From Luminiphilus syltensis NOR5-1B (GTDB taxonomy: Bacteria > Pseudomonadota > Gammaproteobacteria > Pseudomonadales > Halieaceae), in the NCBI RefSeq assembly GCF_000158175.1, contig NZ_DS999411.1, positions 3,062,749 through 3,126,748 on the forward strand: a DNA stretch of 64,000 nt, given 5' to 3'. Of this stretch, positions 53,841 to 62,607 are shown piece after piece. Numbering within the stretch: position 1 is the first letter of the stretch; every line of letters starts with the position of its first letter. Under the pieces are notes generated by a model that saw only the letters and a list, made by a program, of their open reading frames with translations, did no database searches and had not been told where the DNA came from. The position numbers were made by a program, and so were the translations under genes.

Positions 53841-54779
53841 ATTAAATTACCCACATTCATAGCAACGTCGGTGGTCCGTGGCAGTCAGAAAGGCGACTCC
53901 CACGGCGGTATATTCCTGCTCGACTTTGAAAACCAGAAGCTCGATCAAGTGGTCGACTGGAACAGCGGCGCAATCGACTTCTCGGGGCGTGGTGCAGACC
54001 GTGGCCTGCGGGGCATCGCTTTTGATGACGAGCGCATATTCGTCGCCGCGTCCGATGAACTGTTCTGTTATGACCCCGACTTCAACGTCGTTGGCTCCTG
54101 GCGCAACCGTTACCTCAAACACGCCCACGAAATATGCCGCGCCGGCCGCAAGCTGTTTATCACGTCGACCGGATTCGATGCGGTGCTGGTTTTTGACCTT
54201 GATAGCGAAAAATTCGAGTGGGGCTTCCACCTGATGGGTAATCCGGAGCAATGGCAGGGTTTTGCCTTTGATCCCCAGGACGACCAGGGGCCGCGGCCGA
54301 GCAACGATCAGCATATCAACATGGTGCACGTCGACCGCAAAGGCCTGTTTCTCAGCGGATTGCATACTCGAGCCATCGTCCGCGTGGATAACGCCAACCG
54401 CGCACAGACCCTATGCAGCCTGCCCGAGGGGGCCCACAACGCACGCCCTTTCGGCGACGGTATCGTTTTTAACGACACCCAGGCAGATCGGGTGCGCTAC
54501 GTACCCCGGCGGGGAGAACAGCTGGCCTTTATCGTTCCCAGCTATGACCCCGATACCCTCGAATACAAAGGGGTTGATGATTCCAGTATCGCCCGACAGG
54601 CTTTCGGGCGCGGCCTGTGCCTGTTGGACGAGCGCTTCATTGCAGCGGGTTCTTCCCCATCCACGGTGAGCCTCTATGACATCCGATCGCGAGATCGTGT
54701 CGCATCGGTGTGCATGACCATGGACATCCGCAATGCCATCCACGGCCTCGAAGTCTGGCCCTTCGAAACAGCGCACTAA
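53841..54779 (+). CDS. DUF4915/TIGR03032-like beta-propeller protein, possible ATT start
   Basis: Protein of about 312 residues with repeating beta-strand blades (for example GIAFDDERIFVAASDELFCYDPD and GIVFNDTQADRVRY), and NDQHINMVHVD and GAHNARPF motifs that suggest the TIGR03032/DUF4915 group. No ATG is in frame near the start. A GTG at 53871 is the only ordinary start, but it has no ribosome site and cuts the sequence FIATSVVRGSQKG. An ATT at 53841 has GGAG 8 bases upstream and restores the strand, so I prefer it. Function unknown; divergent from the hydroxylase-sulfotransferase group. Confidence 0.72.
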   Translation: MKLPTFIATSVVRGSQKGDSHGGIFLLDFENQKLDQVVDWNSGAIDFSGRGADRGLRGIAFDDERIFVAASDELFCYDPDFNVVGSWRNRYLKHAHEICRAGRKLFITSTGFDAVLVFDLDSEKFEWGFHLMGNPEQWQGFAFDPQDDQGPRPSNDQHINMVHVDRKGLFLSGLHTRAIVRVDNANRAQTLCSLPEGAHNARPFGDGIVFNDTQADRVRYVPRRGEQLAFIVPSYDPDTLEYKGVDDSSIARQAFGRGLCLLDERFIAAGSSPSTVSLYDIRSRDRVASVCMTMDIRNAIHGLEVWPFETAH

Positions 54780-54906
54780 TTAACAGCGCGGACGTAAAAG
54801 CACGTTACTGGCCCGATCGAAGCGGCGATCCGGGCCATTGTGAGTTCTGCGAAGGTATCTGCTAATCTCTGGCGATCATTGCTTCCCCCCAGACGGATGG
54901 TGACCC

Positions 54907-56916
54907 ATGAATGCCAAAGAGACCCTCCCCGCAGTCTGCCCACTCGATTGTGCCGACACCTGTAGCCTGCAGGTGTCGGTTCAGGACGGCGTCATCGCTG
55001 CCGTTCGCGGCAGTGATACCAACCCCTACACCCGGGGCAAGATCTGCGGCAAGGTGGCGCGCGCCATGGCCACCCAGACCCATCCCTCCGAACGTTTATT
55101 AACTCCATTGATTCGTGTCGGTAACGACGGTGCCGATGAGTTCCAACCGATTAGCTGGGCAGCCGCTCTTGATAAAATTGTCGACGAAAGCCAGCGCATC
55201 ATCGATCGCTGGGGTGCGGAGGCCATAGCGCCGCTGCGGTACGGCGGTGTGATGGGAAAATTGGCAATAGGCTCAATGGATCGGCGCTTTTTTCACCGTC
55301 TTGGCGCCACCCGCGTCGACTCGTCGCCGCTGTGTGCCGGCACCCTCGGCGCCGCCTGGGAGGCACTGTTTGGAGACGCCGGTGGCATTGACTTTGCCGA
55401 GCTCGCCCACTCCAATCTCATCGTGGTGTGGGGCAACAACATCACCACCTGCAACCTGCATGTCACTACTCTCATACGCCAGCGCCAGAAAGAAGGCGCC
55501 AAACTGGTGGTAATCGATCCTAAACGAACCCGAATCGCCAAGGACGCCGACCTGCACATTCCGCTGCTTCCAGGTACCGATGTGGTCCTCGCCTATGCCA
55601 TTGCCCATCAGCTGGCAGCGCATGGCGGACTCGATCACGATTTCATCGCCGAGCACACCGAGGGGGCTCAGGCGTTCCTCGACGCGGCCGCACACTATCC
55701 ACTGGAACGCGCAGCGGAGATGTGCGGGATCGACAGTGCGCTCATCAGTACATTTGCCCAGCTTTGGCGCGATTGTCGCCCCGCCGGTATGACCATCGGC
55801 GTTGCCCCCGAGCGCAACCGCAACGGCGGTGCCGGCCTCCGTGCGGCCATGTCGCTACTTGCGCTGACCGGCAACATTGGCCCAAAGGGCGCAGGGCCCT
55901 GCGATGTCGGCGGCTTTTACCCCGTCACCAGCGATGCACTGACCCGCCCGGAGCTCGGACCGCCGGTGCGTGAAATCAACGTTATGGACATCCCGCGACT
56001 GGTGCTGGAGCCCGGTGACGAAACACCGCTGCGCGGACTGTTCATCTACAACCACAACCCAGTGGCGGTACATCCCGAACAGGACCGCATGGTCGAAGCG
56101 TTACGCAGCAGCGACGTGTTCGTCGTTGGTAGCGATCTGAGCATGACCGATTCAATGGCCTGCGCCGACCTGATTCTGCCGGCCGCGTCCCATTTTGAAT
56201 ACGGCGATGTGTATACCGCCTACGGACACCGTTATTTGCAACGCTCGAAAGCGGTAACCGAGCCCGCGGGCGAATCCAAAAGCAATATGGATTTGTTCCG
56301 CGCATTGGCAGCGCGTTTTGGTTTTGAAGAGGAGTGCTTCAAAGACTCGGACGAAAAGCTGGCGCAGGACTGCTTTGTTGATCACGACGGCGAACCCGCA
56401 GAGAAAGCACTGAATACCGCCCTCGACATGACCCCTTATGCCGAGCCCGGCCTTCTCCGGGGAACACCAACGGGGACACCCAGTGGCAAAATTGAACTGT
56501 ATTCGACCGCGCTTGAAGAACGCTCGGGTGAGGGTGTGCCCACCTTTAAACCACTTCCCGATCAACGCGAATTCATTGTCGTGTCACCCGCTTCCGAGCA
56601 GCGGGTCAATTCGACCTACGGCGGATTACCCGAGCAGGCGACCGATGTACGTTGCGAGATCCACCCCGAGGATGCTGATCGATTTGATATCAGTCACGAT
56701 GATCCCGTAATGATGACCAACGCACTGGGTTCCATCACCTTGCCCGCCTCCATTAACCCCGACGTTCGCCGTGGCACCCTCTTTGTACCCAAAGGCGCCT
56801 GGATGCCGGAAGTCGGTAAAGGCAAGACCATCAATGCACTGATTCCCGGGCACAAAGACTCCCTGGTGGGTGGCGCCTGCTATTACGACTGCAGTGTTGA
56901 TATCCGACGAGGCTGA
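54907..56916 (+). CDS. cytoplasmic molybdopterin-dependent oxidoreductase with [4Fe-4S] cluster
   Basis: DMSO reductase-family enzyme of 669 residues. The N-terminal cluster ligands are C11, C15, C19 and C47. C143 in SSPLCAGT is a likely molybdenum ligand by analogy with formate dehydrogenases. Further domains show NLIVVWGNNITTCNLH, VVIDPKRTRIAKDADLHIPLLPGTD and a C-terminal pterin-binding barrel (VNSTYGGLPEQ, HPEDADRFDI). No Tat signal, so cytoplasmic. Substrate unknown. The next gene starts 107 bases downstream on the same strand. Confidence 0.9.
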   Translation: MNAKETLPAVCPLDCADTCSLQVSVQDGVIAAVRGSDTNPYTRGKICGKVARAMATQTHPSERLLTPLIRVGNDGADEFQPISWAAALDKIVDESQRIIDRWGAEAIAPLRYGGVMGKLAIGSMDRRFFHRLGATRVDSSPLCAGTLGAAWEALFGDAGGIDFAELAHSNLIVVWGNNITTCNLHVTTLIRQRQKEGAKLVVIDPKRTRIAKDADLHIPLLPGTDVVLAYAIAHQLAAHGGLDHDFIAEHTEGAQAFLDAAAHYPLERAAEMCGIDSALISTFAQLWRDCRPAGMTIGVAPERNRNGGAGLRAAMSLLALTGNIGPKGAGPCDVGGFYPVTSDALTRPELGPPVREINVMDIPRLVLEPGDETPLRGLFIYNHNPVAVHPEQDRMVEALRSSDVFVVGSDLSMTDSMACADLILPAASHFEYGDVYTAYGHRYLQRSKAVTEPAGESKSNMDLFRALAARFGFEEECFKDSDEKLAQDCFVDHDGEPAEKALNTALDMTPYAEPGLLRGTPTGTPSGKIELYSTALEERSGEGVPTFKPLPDQREFIVVSPASEQRVNSTYGGLPEQATDVRCEIHPEDADRFDISHDDPVMMTNALGSITLPASINPDVRRGTLFVPKGAWMPEVGKGKTINALIPGHKDSLVGGACYYDCSVDIRRG

Positions 56917-57023
56917 TCCACGGGTTACCCAACAGCTTCCAACAAGTTTCCGCGTATAGGCGCGGTAGTGCCCGGAAACACCGCTGCCTACATTAGCGGC
57001 TTCACATTGCGGTTGAGGTTGCT

Positions 57024-58568
57024 TTGAAACATTACGACACCCTCGTTATTGGCGCCGGCCACAACGGTCTGGTTTGCGCGAGCTATCTTGCCAAGGCCGG
57101 GCAATCGGTGCTGGTCCTGGAGGCCAATGAAACGGTGGGAGGCCTCGCCGCTACTCGCGAGTTTCACCCCGGTTTCTCCGCTCCCATTGCCCACACGCTT
57201 GTCGGCCTGGCAGATACCATCGTCAAGGACCTCGACCTTGAATCCCATGGGTTCAAGGCGGCAGCGCAAGCGCTGCCTTTGACCGCGGTTCACCCGAGCG
57301 ACGCGCCCATCCAGATCGACGGCAGCAGCGTCACCGGTGTCGGCGCCGACGACAGCGCGACCTACCAGGCGCTGCAAGCACAGCTCAGGCGTTTTGCCGA
57401 TGCCCTCGCCCCCTTCTGGGAAAGCACCATGCCCCGAATTGGCAGCACATCAGTGGCGGATCTGTTCACCTTCGGCAAGCTCGGCCTCAAGCTGCGTATG
57501 CTCGGTCGTGACGACATGTTGGAGTTCATGCGCGTAGCAACCCTGCCCATGCGCGACCTCGCCGATGAGTCCTTTGACAACGAGCGCCTCAAGGCCGCGC
57601 TGTGCTGGGATGGGCTACTGGGATCCAAGCTGGCCCCCCGCTCGCCGAATCAGGCGGTGCTGACCGTCCTCAACCGGATGGCCGGAAAACACGGTGGCCA
57701 GCACAGTATTCCACCCAACGGCATCAACGGCCTTATGAATGCGCTCCGCACCGCCGCCGAAGCCAACGGTGCCGAGGTCCGAACAAGCACGCCCGTGCAG
57801 AAAATCACGGTCGAGGGCGACGAAAACGGGCAGCGCATCAGCGGCGTGCAACTCGCCAACGGCGAAGAGATCAAGGCCGACAAAGTGGTATCCAGCGCCG
57901 ATCCGAAGACGACGCTATTGGGCCTGCTCGGCGCTCCACAGCTGGAGATCGACTTCAGCAACCGAATTCGCCGCCTGCGTACCGACGGTTATGTGGCGAA
58001 ACTGCATCTGGCGCTATCCGGTAAACCCGCATTCCAGGGTGTGGCCAATCCCGAAGGCCGTTTACTGATCGCACCCACCATGGATACCATCGAATTTGCC
58101 TACGACAACGCGAAGTACGGTGAAGTACCGGAAGAGGCCGTGATGGAGGTGGTCATACCCACCCTCTCGCAAAACGACCTCGCCCCCACGGGCAGTCACG
58201 TTCTCTCCGCCCACGTGATGTACGTTCCCGGGAAGATCAAGGGCGGCTGGACCGATGCGGCAAAGCAGTCCCTGACCGACCAACTTATTGCGCAGCTCGA
58301 GGCCCACGCACCCGGCATTGGTGAGCTGGTGGAGGCCAGTGAATTGCTCACCCCTGAGGATCTGGAGCGCGATTATCACGTCAGCGGCGGTCACTGGCAC
58401 CACGCTGAGCCCGCGATGGATCAACTCCTCATGATGCGGCCAACTTACGAGGCCGCCCAGTACAACACCCCCATTCCCGGCTTGTATCTGTGCGGTGCCG
58501 GAAGCCATCCAGGCGGCGACATCAATGGTAATCCGGGGCGCAACGCGGCCAAGGAGATGTTGTCGTGA
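57024..58568 (+). CDS. PYROXD2/phytoene desaturase-like FAD oxidoreductase (first of pair)
   Basis: NAD(P)/FAD-dependent oxidoreductase of 514 residues. FAD-binding VIGAGHNGLVCASYLAKAG at residues 8-26 and LEANETVGGLAATRE follow. The C-terminal flavin segment reads LYLCGAGSHPGGDINGNPGRNAA. TTG start with GAGG 5 bases upstream. It overlaps the next flavoprotein by 4 bases. A hairpin-prone stretch and the motif GCGTATAGG lie in the 107 bases upstream. The physiological substrate is unknown; carotenoid synthesis is unlikely in this context. Confidence 0.87.
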   Translation: MKHYDTLVIGAGHNGLVCASYLAKAGQSVLVLEANETVGGLAATREFHPGFSAPIAHTLVGLADTIVKDLDLESHGFKAAAQALPLTAVHPSDAPIQIDGSSVTGVGADDSATYQALQAQLRRFADALAPFWESTMPRIGSTSVADLFTFGKLGLKLRMLGRDDMLEFMRVATLPMRDLADESFDNERLKAALCWDGLLGSKLAPRSPNQAVLTVLNRMAGKHGGQHSIPPNGINGLMNALRTAAEANGAEVRTSTPVQKITVEGDENGQRISGVQLANGEEIKADKVVSSADPKTTLLGLLGAPQLEIDFSNRIRRLRTDGYVAKLHLALSGKPAFQGVANPEGRLLIAPTMDTIEFAYDNAKYGEVPEEAVMEVVIPTLSQNDLAPTGSHVLSAHVMYVPGKIKGGWTDAAKQSLTDQLIAQLEAHAPGIGELVEASELLTPEDLERDYHVSGGHWHHAEPAMDQLLMMRPTYEAAQYNTPIPGLYLCGAGSHPGGDINGNPGRNAAKEMLS

Positions 58569-60187
58569 AGAAATATGATGCAGTCATCATCGGTGCCGGG
58601 CACAACGGCCTCACCAACGCGGCCTATCTGGCCAAAGCGGGTCTCAACGTGGTCGTGGTCGAAAAGAACGACTATATCGGCGGCGCCGCAGTAACCCGTG
58701 AAATGCACGAGGGCTGGTTTTACTCCAGCTGTTCCTACGTGTGCAGCATGATGCGCCAATCGATTCACCGGGACCTTGATCTCACCCGTCACGGCCTGCT
58801 GCTGGTGCCCTATATGGGGACCGTGGCTTTCAGCGACGATGGCTCGAAAGCATTTATCGACTACCCCAATGAAGAAGCGGCCTACAATGAACTGCGGCGG
58901 CACTCGGTAAAAGACGCCGATGCCATGGCGCGACTTCAGGCCGACCTCGGTCGCTATGCCCAGCTCATTCGCAAAACCTTGCTGCGCACCCCGCCCGACC
59001 CCTCATCGTTCAAGCCGCGAGACATCAAAGAGCTGCTCTGGCTGGGTAAACAGTTTTGGGGTCTCGGCGAGCGCGAGCTGTACGAGTACATCCGCTTCTT
59101 CACCATGAGCGCGGCGGACTTCCTCGACGACTATTTCGAGAATGATCTCATCAAGGCGGCAATGGCGGCACCCGGCATTATTGGGACGGCACTAGGCGTC
59201 CAGTCACCCGGCTCCGCCTACATTCTTCTGCACCATGTGATGGGTGATGTCGATGGTAACGTCGGTGCCTGGGGACTGGCACGCGGCGGGATGGGCGCCA
59301 TCTCCAACGCTTTGGCCAGTGCCCTTAAGGCCCACGATGGCGAGATTCGCACGGGTTCCGGCGTAGAACAAATTCTTGTCAAGGACGGCACGGCCGTAGG
59401 TGTCGCCCTGGAAAGTGGCGAGGAAATCTATGCGGACATCGTGGTATCCAACCTCGATGCCAAGCGCACCTTCACCAAGATCATTGACAAAAAGGATCTA
59501 CCGCCGAAAATTTACGACCGGGCGAGTAACTTCAAGATCCGCGGATCCTCGGGCAAGGTCAACATTGCGCTCTCGGGCATGCCCAAATTCACCAACATCC
59601 CCGATAACCGCTACATCAACCGCGGTGGTCAGAACTACACCGGGTCGCTGGAGACCATGGAGCGCGCCTACGACTGCTGGAAACGGGGCCGCTGGTCGGA
59701 CGATCCCTTTATCGAGGCCATTATTCCGTCGGCCTGGGATCCCACAGTAGCACCCCCGGGCAAGCACTGGATGTCAACCTTTATCCAGTACTGTCCACCC
59801 AAGCTTGCCGATGGCCCCTGGACTCCCGAAAAGCGCGATGCGTTTGGGCAAACCGTCATCAACAAGATTGAGCGCTATGCACCGGGCTTCAAGGATCTCG
59901 TGGTGCATGCGGAAGTGCGCACACCCCACGAAATCGAAAACGAAATCGGTCTGACCGAGGGCAATATCTTTCAGGGCGAGCTGACCATCGACCAGCTGCT
60001 GTTCAACCGGCCCTTCCCGGGGTACGGTCAGTATCGAATGCCGCTGCAGAATATGTACATGTGTGGCTCTTCGACCCACCCGGGTGGCGGTGTGTCATCG
60101 GCCTGTGGTGCCAATGCGGCGCGGGAGATCTTAATGGACCTCAAACGGCCGAATACGGTCCCCGAAGACGACTTTTATGATGAGTAG
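58565..60187 (+). CDS. PYROXD2/phytoene desaturase-like FAD oxidoreductase (second of pair)
   Basis: Related flavoprotein of 540 residues, with GTG start inside the previous stop (GTGA overlap). FAD-binding VIIGAGHNGLTNAAYLAKAG, EKNDYIGGAAVTREMHEGW and the C-terminal MCGSSTHPGGGVSSACGANAA. The translational coupling suggests a heterodimer or sequential reactions with the first copy. Six bases separate it from the GcvT-like gene, so the three form one operon. Confidence 0.87.
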   Translation: MKKYDAVIIGAGHNGLTNAAYLAKAGLNVVVVEKNDYIGGAAVTREMHEGWFYSSCSYVCSMMRQSIHRDLDLTRHGLLLVPYMGTVAFSDDGSKAFIDYPNEEAAYNELRRHSVKDADAMARLQADLGRYAQLIRKTLLRTPPDPSSFKPRDIKELLWLGKQFWGLGERELYEYIRFFTMSAADFLDDYFENDLIKAAMAAPGIIGTALGVQSPGSAYILLHHVMGDVDGNVGAWGLARGGMGAISNALASALKAHDGEIRTGSGVEQILVKDGTAVGVALESGEEIYADIVVSNLDAKRTFTKIIDKKDLPPKIYDRASNFKIRGSSGKVNIALSGMPKFTNIPDNRYINRGGQNYTGSLETMERAYDCWKRGRWSDDPFIEAIIPSAWDPTVAPPGKHWMSTFIQYCPPKLADGPWTPEKRDAFGQTVINKIERYAPGFKDLVVHAEVRTPHEIENEIGLTEGNIFQGELTIDQLLFNRPFPGYGQYRMPLQNMYMCGSSTHPGGGVSSACGANAAREILMDLKRPNTVPEDDFYDE

Positions 60188-60193
60188 TGAGCC

Positions 60194-61423
60194 ATGAATA
60201 TTGTAGCCCCTGCAGATCCCGAACTGTCTTCCGACGATCGCTTTGCCGGAGAGCGGCTGAAGCTGTCTCCTTTTCACCCCAGACAGGCGGAGCTTAATAT
60301 CCGCGATGCGTGGTCGGCCTGGAACGGTTATAAGTTCGCCGATTACTACTACGAAGCCACCTACGAGTATTTCTGCATTCGCAACACCTGCGGCACGTAC
60401 GATATCTGCCCAATGCAGAAGTTCCTGGTCGAAGGTGAAGACGCCCTCGCCATGCTCGACCGGATGGTGACCCGCGACCTGACCAAGTTGCGCGTCAACC
60501 GAATTACTTACTGCTGCTGGTGCGACGATACTGGCCGAATGATCGATGACGGAACGATTTTCCGGCTCGATGACAACCGCTACATGCTGACTTGCGGGAG
60601 CCCCTGTCTTGCGTGGCTGGCCAAAAGCGCGCTGGGCTTCGATAAGGTCACGATTACCGAACACACCGAGCAATTGGCCGGTCTGTCGCTGCAGGGTCCC
60701 ACCAGCTTCTCGACCCTCAAAAATATGGGCGTCGGCGATGCCGTCGCCGAACTCAAGCCCTTCGGCTTCACGCGGGTTCCCTTCGTCGGTACCGAACTGA
60801 TGATCTCCCGCACGGGCTTTACCGGTGATCTTGGCTACGAACTCTGGATCGACGCCGAATACGCCCTGCCCTTGTGGGACGCGCTGTACGAGGCGGGTGA
60901 GGATTATGGTATTCAGCCCTACGGGGAAGCGGCTACCAATATGGCCCGCCTCGAGGCAGGATTCATCATGCCCTATATGGAATTCAACGAGGCACCGAAA
61001 ACCATTAATTTCGAGCACGACCAAACCCCGCTCGAGCTGAACCTGGGCTGGCTGGTGGATTTCAAAAAGCCCCATTTCAATGGCCGCCGCGCCCTGCTTG
61101 AGCAAAAGCAAAAAGGCACCAAACAGCTGTTGGTCAAGCTGGATATCGAAGGTAATAAACCCGCCGAAGAAGCTATTCTTTACGACAGCAAAGGCTGCCG
61201 CAACCAGATTGGTTATGTGACCAGCGCCATGTGGTCCCCATCGGTGAAAGCCAATATCGCGCTGGCGATGATTGATACCAAAGCCCTGACCGGTGAAATC
61301 TGGGCCGAGATTTATCATTACAAGGAGTTGCGACCCTATCGCAAGGTTGCGAAGTGTAAGGTGCAGGACAAGCCCTTCTGGATGCCGCCCCGTGCACGCC
61401 AAACACCACCCGGAGAGTTTTGA
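60194..61423 (+). CDS. GcvT-like aminomethyltransferase/tetrahydrofolate-dependent demethylase
   Basis: Protein of 409 residues in the glycine-cleavage T family. Recognisable text includes FLVEGEDALAMLDRMVTRD, LSLQGPTSFSTL and SRTGFTGDLGYELWIDAEYALPLWDAL, the folate-binding region, followed by GEAATNMARLEAGF. Family relatives move methyl groups from amines, sulfonium compounds or aryl ethers to tetrahydrofolate (GcvT, dimethylglycine oxidase C-domain, DmdA, LigM). With two coupled flavoproteins upstream, I infer oxidative or folate-linked demethylation of an unknown methylated amine or ether. Confidence 0.88.
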   Translation: MNIVAPADPELSSDDRFAGERLKLSPFHPRQAELNIRDAWSAWNGYKFADYYYEATYEYFCIRNTCGTYDICPMQKFLVEGEDALAMLDRMVTRDLTKLRVNRITYCCWCDDTGRMIDDGTIFRLDDNRYMLTCGSPCLAWLAKSALGFDKVTITEHTEQLAGLSLQGPTSFSTLKNMGVGDAVAELKPFGFTRVPFVGTELMISRTGFTGDLGYELWIDAEYALPLWDALYEAGEDYGIQPYGEAATNMARLEAGFIMPYMEFNEAPKTINFEHDQTPLELNLGWLVDFKKPHFNGRRALLEQKQKGTKQLLVKLDIEGNKPAEEAILYDSKGCRNQIGYVTSAMWSPSVKANIALAMIDTKALTGEIWAEIYHYKELRPYRKVAKCKVQDKPFWMPPRARQTPPGEF

Positions 61424-61763
61424 TCCGGCTCCTTTGAAGCGCTCCGCCTTCGGGTCGCTGTGAACCACGTCCAAATAAGTTTCATCGCGGGCTAGAAGCA
61501 TCAAGGCCCGCACAGTCTTTCAATCATTGCTCTGCAAGGCACTCGCTGACAACGACAATTGCTTCTGTCATGGAGTGGGTGAGGTAGGCTGGACTACCTG
61601 TTGGCGCATAAAAACCTAACCCTTTCTGGGTAATTAGCCCTGCCGAAATCGCTTTTTTCTCCCGAAATGTAGCGCGCTGATCCACCGTGCGTGTAGGTTC
61701 GTAATTTCTGTATCCATCGAGCTTTCCGCTGGCCGCCGTTGGGCGCCTGCCCAGGAGTGGTTT
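61424..61763. other. 340-base intergenic region
   Basis: Between the GcvT-like operon and the AraC-type regulator gene. It holds an antisense open frame of 84 codons (61524-61778, minus) with no ribosome site or recognisable product, which I do not accept. A 5-bp hairpin (TGGGC-GCCT-GCCCA, 61740-61753) touches the AGGAG ribosome site of the regulator and could affect its translation. No clear terminator seen. Confidence 0.5.
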
Positions 61764-62516
61764 ATGAGTACGCCGCACGATTTCGTAAAGAGCTACCTTT
61801 CAGCTTGGAACCATCGCGACCCGGAGGGCGTAGCCAGTCATTTCTGCCGAGATGGTCACTATGTTGATATACCCAATCAGCAGGATTTGACGGGTGACGC
61901 GCTGGTGGCGCACCTGGTCGAGTATTTCAAAAAGGACAATTATCGCTACGAATTGCAAGGCGACGTGCTTATCAACGATGGGACGTTGGCCTTTCAGTAC
62001 CGTGTCACCTCGCCGGATGATGATGAAGCCCAGCCCAGCTGGGGCGGCGCGGAGTTTATCGAGCTGGGTGACCGCGGTGCACGCAGCATCAGCGATTACT
62101 ATCGATTACCCAGCGAACCCGGGAAACGCAGCACAAAAACCGATCGATACGCCAAATCCGGACTCAGCGAGTCGGCTATGGAGCAGGTGCTTACCACGCT
62201 CGATCAGCTGATGGGCAAAAACAAGCTGTTTCTCGACCCTGAATTGACGCTTCCGCGACTCGCCGAACGGGTCGGCTGCTCAGTGAACCACCTCTCTCAG
62301 GCCATCAACGCCGGTCACGAAATGAGCTTTTTTGATTACATCAACCGTTACCGCGTTGATGAAGCACAGCAAATCCTCGTGCAACCCGATAACCGCTTCC
62401 CCGCGATTCTTGATGTCGCGCTTTCAGTGGGCTTCAACTCCACCTCTACGTTTTACACCGCCTTCAAGAAAGCAACCGGGCAGACACCCGCAAGTTTCCG
62501 CCGCAGCCACAACTGA
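61764..62516 (+). CDS. NTF2/SnoaL-like domain fused to AraC-type DNA-binding domain
   Basis: Putative transcription regulator of 250 residues. Residues 1-120 look like an NTF2/SnoaL-type cone fold (FVKSYLSAWNHRDPEGVASHFCRDGHYVD), probably the effector pocket. Residues 145-248 form an AraC double helix-turn-helix (LTLPRLAERVGCSVNHLSQAIN and DVALSVGFNSTSTFYTAFKKATGQTPASFRR). AraC proteins usually carry cupin or DJ-1/PfpI sensor domains, so this pairing is unusual. It likely controls the neighbouring flavoprotein/GcvT operon or the convergent glutamine synthetase-like gene. AGGAG lies 7 bases before the ATG. Confidence 0.88.
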   Translation: MSTPHDFVKSYLSAWNHRDPEGVASHFCRDGHYVDIPNQQDLTGDALVAHLVEYFKKDNYRYELQGDVLINDGTLAFQYRVTSPDDDEAQPSWGGAEFIELGDRGARSISDYYRLPSEPGKRSTKTDRYAKSGLSESAMEQVLTTLDQLMGKNKLFLDPELTLPRLAERVGCSVNHLSQAINAGHEMSFFDYINRYRVDEAQQILVQPDNRFPAILDVALSVGFNSTSTFYTAFKKATGQTPASFRRSHN

Positions 62517-62607
62517 TTGAGCTCACGATTGTGGGCCCTGCCAGTCTTCAGTAACGATCCTGAACACCGCTGCAACTGAGATCAGGGTGTGGCATCGGAG
62601 TGTGAGG

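Noticed and set aside
57024-60187. Carotenoid biosynthesis locus based on phytoene desaturase resemblance
   Set aside because: No phytoene synthase, GGPP synthase or cyclase gene is near, and the HPGG C-terminal pattern and neighbours fit PYROXD2-like proteins better.
60131-61513. 460-codon open frame on the minus strand
   Set aside because: It is fully antisense to the GcvT-like gene, which has clear family motifs. The antisense translation has no recognisable domain; it is a by-product of high GC codon use.
61524-61778. 84-codon minus-strand open frame in an intergenic region
   Set aside because: It overlaps the regulator's start, has no ribosome site and no recognisable product; insufficient support.
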